A DNA stretch of 5,289 nucleotides from Victivallales bacterium (GTDB lineage: Bacteria > Verrucomicrobiota > Lentisphaeria > Oligosphaerales > Oligosphaeraceae): the NCBI GenBank assembly GCA_017963875.1, contig JAGCTA010000200.1, positions 1 through 5,289 on the forward strand, read 5' to 3'. Of this stretch, positions 1 through 5,289 are shown piece by piece (within the stretch, counting starts at the first letter, position 1; every line of letters begins with the position of its first letter). The notes beneath the pieces were generated by a model. That model was not told where the DNA came from and searched no databases. It saw only the letters and a program-made list of their open reading frames with translations. Both the position numbers and the translations under genes were made by a program.

Positions 1-1
1 C

Positions 2-2701
2 ACCCCCATCGTCTGGTGCTGGAATCATCCAGACGAACAATTTAGAAACACCGAACTCACTGCGCAATGCCGCATCCGCGCATCACGCCATGCCACTGGC
101 CAGGTCTATGAAGTGGCCATACCATGGAATCTTCTGAACCCATTCACGATGGACAGGGGGAAAATGGGGTTCAATCTCGTCATATTGGACAATGACGGCT
201 ATGGTGTCAAGCACTGGATGGGTATCACCGATGGCATTGCTGGCGGCAAAGACCCGTCTTTTTACCAGCCGCTTCATTTTCAAAATCCAGAAAAACTGGC
301 TCTCGCTGGAATGAAAGCAGGAATTCCACTGCTACGCCTCAATACCGACGTAGCAGTCGGTGATTTTCCAATGGATTTCACTGTCGCCGTGATGATTTCC
401 GAAACAATGGTTGAGCCCGAACTCATTGTCAATGCGGGAAAACGCCAGTTCAGAAATAAGGTCAACAAGGGGTTCAACGCCTTGAAATTCCGTCTGGAAC
501 CTGCTGATTTGCCATCTGGAGCATTGACAATCGCCGCAACGGCGACTGCTGAAGGAAAAGCCATCAACACCACAGAGGAAAAGATTCTGGTCGTCACGCA
601 TGACAGTTTGGAAACACGTTGTCAGGAAACCCTGACGGCTACTGAAAAACTGAAAGAAGCCATCCGCGATTTGGAAAAGGCAGGAAAGAACACATCCTAT
701 TTCACGAACAGAACTGCATTGGCAGAGTATTTTGTCAGGATGGTAAGACTCGACAACGACAGAAAGGTCATCAATCGCCAACCCAAGGTCGGAGCAAAAT
801 ATCAGATGATTCCCGTAACGCAGGAATACAGAAGATTCATTTGCCGACGCAGTATCCGTAACTTGGATTATTGTATCCAGATGCTTCAAGACGGTATGGC
901 AGAAGCATACGAAATCATCCAGGGGAAACGCCCCGACAGAGTTGTCGCTCCAATGCCCAAGAAGGCCAATGTCACCATCAAGGATGGCGGTTTCCAACTT
1001 GATGGCCGCGAGATGTTCTTCCTAGGACCGAACACATGGTCATTCCATTATACCCAACTGACGGATATCGCAGGCGCAGGAATGAACTTCTTCGATATCA
1101 CAGGCCTAAACAGAAACAATTCCACCAATGACCTCACGCCACGCGTCGAGGAGTTCAATCCAAACCAATTCTCCGCCCTGTTCAATCCAAATTCCATTAT
1201 CACGGCAGGCGAACTTGGATTGTATTTCTTCGGCCGCCAAATGGCTGGAAGCAATTATGTCGATGACTTGAACAAGCCCGATGATTTGAAAAAACAGACC
1301 GCCGCCAATCAAGTCGTCTGGAAATTCCTTGCAAGCCAGCCACACATGGCATATCTCGTCGGACATGCCGAAAGTTTTGCCAAAGACACAAAAATCCCAC
1401 GTTTTGAAAAGAATGTCCAGGAACATCTGCGCAAAACCTTCGGTACCGTGGAAAAGATGAATGCGACTTTGGGCACGACATACCATGATTTTACGGACTT
1501 CCGAGACGGCGACCGCAATGGCAATCCTGCCTTGCGTTACGAAGTGTTCCGCATGGAACAGGACTGGAATCTGGCGACACTCCATAAAAGCAGCGCGGAT
1601 AGACGCGCGTTTTGGCAAAAGCCGTTGAGTTCACACATGACGACAAGCCACTGGACCGCATGGGATATTCTCCTGGACAGCGCAGACTACGAGGGCATCT
1701 GGAAAGAACTGGATGTCATCGGCTATGACGCAGGCGTACGCTATGGCAGCCGTCGCTATGCGGCAAGTTGGGAAGCCGTACTGATGATGTGCGACTTTGC
1801 ACGTTCCGTTTTTCCAGACAAGCCCATCGCCAACAACGAAACTCACAACTTCCCCATCAACTGCTCATCTGACATTTCTGGAGACTTCATCTACAATGCG
1901 CAAATGGCGGAAATGCTCCACGGGCGCAATGCAGGCGTCATGTGGAAGTGGGAACAGGATTTCCACTCGCCCTGGGGCAGTTACGCTTTTACACGCGCCA
2001 ACTGCTTCCATGCCGCCAGCCTGGCCGCTCTCGATGCCAGACGCCTCGCATCGGAAATCGCCACATTCCGTTCAGAGCCTCGTCAATTCGCCCTGTTCTA
2101 TAGCATCCCATCATTTTCTGACCCAGGCTATTACATTCGCCTAAGCAACGTCTATCAGGGGGCATTCTTCCATGGCATGACACCTGGCTTCATCACAGAG
2201 CGTCAATTGGCGGATACTGAATGGCAAACCAATTGCAAACTCATTCTTGTGCCCGACGCGCGCAGGGTCTCCAATGCATCTTTCCAAGCATTGGAAAGAC
2301 TCATGCGCTCTGGAGTGACCGTGATACGCGTTGGAGAACAGGCACTCGCAATGGATGAATATGGACGCATCTGCCCTCAACGTGCGGCCACCTTATCAGA
2401 AATGACGACACTGCCCTTGCAGGAGCCTGAACAATATTTCACTGCATTCGGCGACATATTCCAAAAGCAGGGCCTTCATGGAACGCGTCAGGTCACATCG
2501 CCAGATGGAAAACCGCTCTGGGCATTGGAATATCGCGCATCCAGCGACGGTAGATTGCTGTACGTCATCAACTGGGACAAGCGGAAACAGGAAATCAAAT
2601 TGCCCGAAGGTGATTGGCACGAACTCATCAGCGACACGCCGTCGCCCACGACACGCATCATCGCCCCATTGGAAGTACGAATCTTCAAGGCACGGCGCTA
2701 G
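2..2701 (+). CDS. Multidomain glycoside hydrolase, CBM9-like + clan GH-A (GH42-like), 5'-truncated by window edge
   Basis: The frame is open from base 2 to the TAG at 2699-2701 (899 residues visible), so the start and any signal peptide lie upstream. Residues are numbered from base 2. Residues about 38-95 carry PWNLL, FNLVILDNDG and GGKDPSF, the pattern that closes CBM9-like sugar-binding sandwiches. Residues 95-200 look like another beta domain; 200-310 are mostly helical. The barrel begins near 338 (FFLGPNTWSF, then a DIAGAGMN strand/helix turn). Candidate acid/base is E457 in GHAESF, followed by the GH42-like FGTVEKMNATLGTTY; candidate nucleophile is E613 in IANNETHNF; WKWEQDF (about 648-654) resembles the late-barrel aromatic motif. 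Residues 697-800 (FALFYSIPSF, LILVPDARRV) resemble the GATase-like domain of GH42 enzymes, and LLYVINWD starts a terminal beta-sandwich. Likely role: exo-hydrolysis of beta-galactosides or related glycans, probably outside the cytoplasm; substrate not deducible. Gene call very secure, hydrolase clan good, family GH42 itself uncertain. Confidence 0.9.
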   Translation, partial: TPIVWCWNHPDEQFRNTELTAQCRIRASRHATGQVYEVAIPWNLLNPFTMDRGKMGFNLVILDNDGYGVKHWMGITDGIAGGKDPSFYQPLHFQNPEKLALAGMKAGIPLLRLNTDVAVGDFPMDFTVAVMISETMVEPELIVNAGKRQFRNKVNKGFNALKFRLEPADLPSGALTIAATATAEGKAINTTEEKILVVTHDSLETRCQETLTATEKLKEAIRDLEKAGKNTSYFTNRTALAEYFVRMVRLDNDRKVINRQPKVGAKYQMIPVTQEYRRFICRRSIRNLDYCIQMLQDGMAEAYEIIQGKRPDRVVAPMPKKANVTIKDGGFQLDGREMFFLGPNTWSFHYTQLTDIAGAGMNFFDITGLNRNNSTNDLTPRVEEFNPNQFSALFNPNSIITAGELGLYFFGRQMAGSNYVDDLNKPDDLKKQTAANQVVWKFLASQPHMAYLVGHAESFAKDTKIPRFEKNVQEHLRKTFGTVEKMNATLGTTYHDFTDFRDGDRNGNPALRYEVFRMEQDWNLATLHKSSADRRAFWQKPLSSHMTTSHWTAWDILLDSADYEGIWKELDVIGYDAGVRYGSRRYAASWEAVLMMCDFARSVFPDKPIANNETHNFPINCSSDISGDFIYNAQMAEMLHGRNAGVMWKWEQDFHSPWGSYAFTRANCFHAASLAALDARRLASEIATFRSEPRQFALFYSIPSFSDPGYYIRLSNVYQGAFFHGMTPGFITERQLADTEWQTNCKLILVPDARRVSNASFQALERLMRSGVTVIRVGEQALAMDEYGRICPQRAATLSEMTTLPLQEPEQYFTAFGDIFQKQGLHGTRQVTSPDGKPLWALEYRASSDGRLLYVINWDKRKQEIKLPEGDWHELISDTPSPTTRIIAPLEVRIFKARR
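2279..2299. repeat. Perfect 9-bp inverted repeat with 3-base loop, inside the hydrolase gene
   Basis: TCTTTCCAA (2279-2287) pairs exactly with TTGGAAAGA (2291-2299) around the loop GCA. It lies in codons for the GATase-like domain, just after LILVPDARRVSN. There is no U-tract after it. It may be only a by-product of coding. Confidence 0.8.
2698..2701. other. Convergent stop-codon overlap (CTAG)
   Basis: The palindrome CTAG contains the TAG stop of the hydrolase on the plus strand (2699-2701) and the TAG stop of the DUF3137-like gene on the minus strand (2700-2698). The two genes therefore overlap tail to tail by four bases. I see no GC-rich hairpin with a T-tract within about 100 bases on either side, so termination must occur inside the opposing gene or by a factor-dependent route. 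Confidence 0.95.
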
Positions 2702-4491
2702 CCTCTCACAAACGATATGACATCTCGCCTGAAAATAGGATTCTCCGTATCTGGACAGCCGTATTTCCTTAGGCGGTCGCGCCAATCCGCTTTCCCCGAC
2801 TCCTGATTATAATCATTGCGGGTAATCGCCTTCTGCTGTTCAGACACGACCATGCAACTGGTACGCTCGACAGGCAGATACTCGATCCATCGGACTGGGA
2901 CATCGTGATACTTTCCGTCTCCGCCATGCACGCTGACATACTCTGTGTGTTCAATGCCGCGGAATCCATGCGCGGTGACGGCAATTTCCGCCATGCCGTC
3001 ATGCTCATTCAGAAACCGTGTCTTCAAAATATTATCCGTTATGCACGAGGCTTCCTTGAATTTGCCGTCCCCATGGAAATTGGCGATTGCCTCATACTCC
3101 CAGAAAGACGCCCGTTGGTCCGCAGGTTCACCATAGATGTTCCGCCGTGTACGCGTCTGCTGGTAAAGCGGAATCGACAACAGCGGCGCAAGGGAAAAAA
3201 AGGTTGACTTGAAAAAGTTCTCATTCACACTCTGGAAATTCGCGCGTGCGCGCTCCAAATCCCAGTCGACGAATCTATCGGGATTGGTGTTCATCGTCTC
3301 TTCGTCAAGATGCTTTGGGAATACCATGGTAATTCGATTCTGCTTGAATATGGAGAAATCGTCGCCGTAGCCAATCTTGTTGTCCTTAAGCAGCGCCAAC
3401 ATCTGACGCTGCGCCAGCGGCGTGAAAAGCAAACGGAACTGCACTTCGTCCGTACGGTCCGTCGAATGGAACAGCAGTTCGAAATCATGGTTGTTCATCA
3501 GCGTATATTGCGATTCGTCATCCAGATTCTGCGACAGTTTTTTCAGTTTCCCCATCTCATGTTTCTTCTTCAACTTGGTGAACATCCCATCCGAGGCATT
3601 GGAAAGACTGGATGGCTGACGGGAAAAGCATAGCGACGGCGCGGCGTCATTGCCCAAAATGACGCCGCCAACGTTGAAATACATCGGCTTCGGCTTCGTG
3701 ACGTATGCGTGAAGCGTTTCATGGCGCACAACCGTATGCGTCTTGCCATCGGAATCACGCACGCGTTCCGTCCATGAAATATCCAACGTGCCTTCGTATG
3801 TATGTTTTCCCCACTCCATTTCGCGAAATTCGCCAAAAACAAAGGGATTGCCGTTGATTTCGCCACTCAATGCGTAGAGCACTGATTTATCCTCGTTGAA
3901 ACTGTCGTCCCATCCAAATTCATTGGTCAATTCGCGAAGACGCCCGACGTGGAAATAGGAATCGAAGGCAACCCGCGGCACCGTCTGCTCAAACAGATTG
4001 GTCGATATGTCCCAATCATAGAGTCTATTGAGAGAAGCCATTTGCATCCAGGCAGTGCGCTTCTGCTCCTCTATTTTCTCATGAAGTTCCTTGACATTCT
4101 TGTCCGCCTCCTTATGGGCTGGATACAGCCAGGTAAACAGCAGAAACAACATGATACCCGCGATTCCAGCGCCGCCGCCAACCAGCAATTGGTAATTCTC
4201 GGGGCGGTCGTCCGCCTCCATGCCGAACAACAGATAACCAGCCAATGCAACGCCAGCAATGCACAAAATCCATGCGATGATGATGCCTGTCATGAACATC
4301 GAGCGACGATGCTCATGACCTGCCTTGTCAGATTCAAGCGCATGGATTTTGGAGCACAATGACTTGTTCGCCGCCACGTCAATCCCTGACAGGCTGACAA
4401 GTTTTTCAAACGCATTGGACGTATTTTGCGAAAAAGCCTCGCGAAATTCCCTGTCGTAGCGTTCTAGCGGCTCATAAATGTCTTCAATCAA
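2698..4491 (-). CDS. DUF3137-like membrane protein, LemA operon partner
   Basis: A 597-residue protein of unknown function. It has a charged helical N-terminus (1-64), two membrane helices (about 66-90 and 101-124), a short coiled-coil-like stretch (126-148, KNVKELHEKIEEQKR) and a large soluble region (150-597). Both termini probably lie on the same face. Residues 335-392 (HDFELLFHSTDRTDEVQF, LLFTPLAQRQMLALL, then DFSIFKQNRITMVF) resemble the DUF3137 pattern 'eFE-xF-Vys-D--eA-y-LtP--me-Ll'. DUF3137 proteins are commonly encoded next to LemA, which the position here supports. Residues 215-264 form a predicted beta-hairpin region that partly recurs near 523-541. The start is TTG: an in-frame TGA lies ten codons upstream, there is no ATG or GTG between, and AGAGGGG sits seven bases before TTG; the next Met is residue 65, inside the first helix. 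Gene call secure; family assignment is by recalled pattern only. Confidence 0.88.
   Translation of the reverse strand: MIEDIYEPLERYDREFREAFSQNTSNAFEKLVSLSGIDVAANKSLCSKIHALESDKAGHEHRRSMFMTGIIIAWILCIAGVALAGYLLFGMEADDRPENYQLLVGGGAGIAGIMLFLLFTWLYPAHKEADKNVKELHEKIEEQKRTAWMQMASLNRLYDWDISTNLFEQTVPRVAFDSYFHVGRLRELTNEFGWDDSFNEDKSVLYALSGEINGNPFVFGEFREMEWGKHTYEGTLDISWTERVRDSDGKTHTVVRHETLHAYVTKPKPMYFNVGGVILGNDAAPSLCFSRQPSSLSNASDGMFTKLKKKHEMGKLKKLSQNLDDESQYTLMNNHDFELLFHSTDRTDEVQFRLLFTPLAQRQMLALLKDNKIGYGDDFSIFKQNRITMVFPKHLDEETMNTNPDRFVDWDLERARANFQSVNENFFKSTFFSLAPLLSIPLYQQTRTRRNIYGEPADQRASFWEYEAIANFHGDGKFKEASCITDNILKTRFLNEHDGMAEIAVTAHGFRGIEHTEYVSVHGGDGKYHDVPVRWIEYLPVERTSCMVVSEQQKAITRNDYNQESGKADWRDRLRKYGCPDTENPIFRRDVISFVRG
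3641..3668. repeat. Perfect 11-bp inverted repeat with 6-base loop, inside the DUF3137-like gene
   Basis: GCGGCGTCATT (3641-3651) is the exact reverse complement of AATGACGCCGC (3658-3668), separated by GCCCAA. In the minus-strand mRNA it would form a strong GC-rich hairpin within codons for GGVILGNDAAP (residues 275-285). There is no following U-tract, so it is not a typical intrinsic terminator. Confidence 0.85.
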
Positions 4492-5156
4492 AAGAATACC
4501 CCTCTGGCGCGTGCCTTGGTTTCAGCGGATGCAGTAAACGGAATGCGCGTCGTATAACCTGCGCGTGCGGCGACGATCATCTTGGTCGGCCAGTCATATA
4601 TGTCCGTATTCCACTGGGCGATTGTGTCATTGTACACGGCGCGTGCGGCTGTGATTTCCTTCTGGAGATAACTGTTCTGCTGCATTGCGTCTGCAATCGT
4701 GGCATGTGCCTTCAGTTCAGGATATGCCTCAAGATGTGGGAAAAGGCGGGCAAACGTCGTGTCTAACTGCTGTGAAACGGCATTGCGTGCCGCATCTGCA
4801 TTTGGTGCCATTCCACCGCGGAAAGCCGCGACTGACTTCATGACGTCCTTGTCCAAATCAATTGCCTTCTCCAAAAGCGGTGCCACATTCTGAAGGATCT
4901 GTACGCGTTGCTCAAGATAATTGTCAATCTGCGATGCGTCCGCCTGGATTTTCTGTTGCAGTTTGCTGAAATAGTTCCGTGCATTGGTTTTCATGAACTG
5001 GAAAATCATCCCAGGGATGATGCCGCAAACCCAAAGCAGGATTTCAAAAATAGTCGATCCGATTCCGACCTTCACGGGCAGTTGCCGTTCAATCACATTG
5101 ATGTCTCGTCCCTCTGTGTTCACGGGACCTGTCATTTCGTCCAATTCATTTGGCAT
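4488..5156 (-). CDS. LemA family membrane protein
   Basis: A 222-residue protein. Family evidence is the C-terminal half: LEAYPELKA (142-150) matches the LemA hallmark 'EAYP-LKA', and AARAVYNDTIAQWN (170-183) followed by YDWPTKMIVAARAGY (187-201) matches the conserved 'aR-YN-v--yN--i--fP--iiA---G' segment. One hydrophobic helix (about 33-56, IFEILLWVCGIIPGMIF) precedes a long alpha-helical region (60-115), consistent with a single-pass protein carrying a helical-bundle domain. The N-terminal tail of about 30 residues is longer and more polar than in many LemA proteins, and the usual DLIPNLV motif is diverged (QILQNVAPL, 86-94). The start at 5156 is supported by AAAAGGA nine bases upstream and a promoter-like site. 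The stop TGA overlaps the next gene's start, so the two are co-transcribed. LemA proteins are widespread; their molecular role is poorly defined (MamQ of magnetosomes is a relative). No enzymatic motif is visible. Confidence 0.92.
   Translation of the reverse strand: MPNELDEMTGPVNTEGRDINVIERQLPVKVGIGSTIFEILLWVCGIIPGMIFQFMKTNARNYFSKLQQKIQADASQIDNYLEQRVQILQNVAPLLEKAIDLDKDVMKSVAAFRGGMAPNADAARNAVSQQLDTTFARLFPHLEAYPELKAHATIADAMQQNSYLQKEITAARAVYNDTIAQWNTDIYDWPTKMIVAARAGYTTRIPFTASAETKARARGVFF
4499..4505 (-). promoter_or_regulatory. Ribosome binding site deciding the TTG start of the DUF3137-like gene
   Basis: AGAGGGG on the minus strand lies within the last codons of lemA and ends seven bases before the TTG at 4491-4489. 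With the in-frame TGA at 4524-4522 and no ATG or GTG between, it makes TTG the only reasonable start. The lemA stop and this start form TTGA, so reinitiation by ribosomes finishing lemA is likely. Confidence 0.75.
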
Positions 5157-5165
5157 GGCTAATGT

Positions 5166-5172
5166 TCCTTTT
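5166..5172 (-). promoter_or_regulatory. Ribosome binding site of lemA
   Basis: AAAAGGA on the minus strand ends nine bases before the ATG at 5156-5154. It is a standard Shine-Dalgarno match and fixes the start over the next internal Met (residue 8). Confidence 0.75.
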
Positions 5173-5206
5173 GGTGTTATTTATATATTAGACGTTGTGA
5201 AATAAA

Positions 5207-5241
5207 CCACAGCACTATACTATAGGATATTTTGCCGTAAA
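5207..5241 (-). promoter_or_regulatory. Candidate sigma70-type promoter for the LemA operon
   Basis: On the minus strand, TTTACG (5241-5236) and TATAGT (5219-5214) are separated by 16 bases and resemble -35 and -10 hexamers (four of six and five of six matches to TTGACA/TATAAT). Transcription would begin near 5207, giving a leader of roughly 50 bases before the lemA start. The region is AT-rich compared with the coding DNA around it. This is the only convincing hexamer pair in the 133 bases upstream of lemA. The sigma factor and consensus of this organism are unknown, so it is a prediction. Confidence 0.45.
5215..5225. repeat. Small palindrome CTATA-C-TATAG over the candidate -10 box
   Basis: Five-base arms flank a single central base. 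The palindrome overlaps the predicted TATAGT hexamer of the LemA operon. It could be a short operator half-site pair, but low-complexity AT/TA runs give such palindromes readily. Confidence 0.35.
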
Positions 5242-5289
5242 CACGATTGAAATCTGCAATATTTCCACAATACCGCGTCAATGCGCATG

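Noticed and set aside
113..115. GTG as the start of the hydrolase
   Set aside because: The frame stays open to the window edge, the CBM9-like pattern runs through this codon (VYEVAIPW), and no good ribosome binding site precedes it.
332..997. 221-residue minus-strand open frame opposite the hydrolase
   Set aside because: It lies wholly antisense to a well-supported coding region, has no recognisable family pattern, and fits a codon-bias shadow.
1106..1618. 170-residue minus-strand open frame
   Set aside because: Antisense to the catalytic barrel of the hydrolase, without domain-like sequence or a ribosome binding site context that stands out.
3241..3253. Alternating CGCGCGTGCGCGC tract, palindromic and potentially Z-DNA forming
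   Set aside because: Short, and explained by Arg/Ala codons (ERARA) in the DUF3137-like gene.
3949..4362. 137-residue plus-strand open frame
   Set aside because: Antisense to the membrane-helix region of the DUF3137-like protein; its leucine-rich look is the complement of those helices.
4816..4829. CGCGG-AAAG-CCGCG hairpin in lemA
   Set aside because: Only five base pairs, no U-tract, inside coding sequence; expected by chance.
5253..5281. TTGACG near the window end as an alternative -35 element
   Set aside because: The hexamer 17 bases downstream (TGCAGA) is a poor -10, so the pair is weaker than TTTACG/TATAGT.

Overview
The window holds three protein genes in two opposing units, with almost no non-coding DNA. 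Base composition is intermediate (near 50% GC by eye) and both units look alike in codon use. The pairing of a secreted-type, CBM9-like plus GH42-like glycoside hydrolase with a LemA operon would fit a polysaccharide-degrading bacterium of the Lentisphaerota/Kiritimatiellota/Verrucomicrobiota type. That is an inference from protein style only; no phylogenetic marker is present.

Left half (2-2701, + strand): the C-terminal 899 residues of a large multidomain glycoside hydrolase whose start lies before the window. In order it shows the end of a CBM9-like carbohydrate-binding beta-sandwich, a second beta-rich segment, a helical linker, a clan GH-A (GH42-like) barrel with two candidate catalytic glutamates, a flavodoxin/glutamine-amidotransferase-like domain of the sort that follows the barrel in GH42 enzymes, and a small C-terminal beta-sandwich. 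The usual Asn-Glu of the acid/base motif reads Ala-Glu here.

Right half (5289-2698, - strand): a compact two-gene operon. A promoter-like sequence and a good ribosome binding site precede a LemA-family membrane protein (5156-4488). This is followed, with a 4-base TTGA stop/start overlap and an unusual TTG start, by a 597-residue protein with two membrane helices and a large soluble region (4491-2698). That region contains a stretch resembling DUF3137, a family often encoded beside LemA. The two proteins probably form one membrane-associated system of unknown function.

The two units converge and share the palindrome CTAG, which contains both stop codons (2698-2701), so there is no intergenic space and no visible intrinsic terminator. 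A perfect 11-bp inverted repeat with a 6-base loop lies inside the second operon gene (3641-3668), and a 9-bp one lies in the hydrolase gene (2279-2299). No RNA genes, mobile elements or CRISPR arrays were seen.
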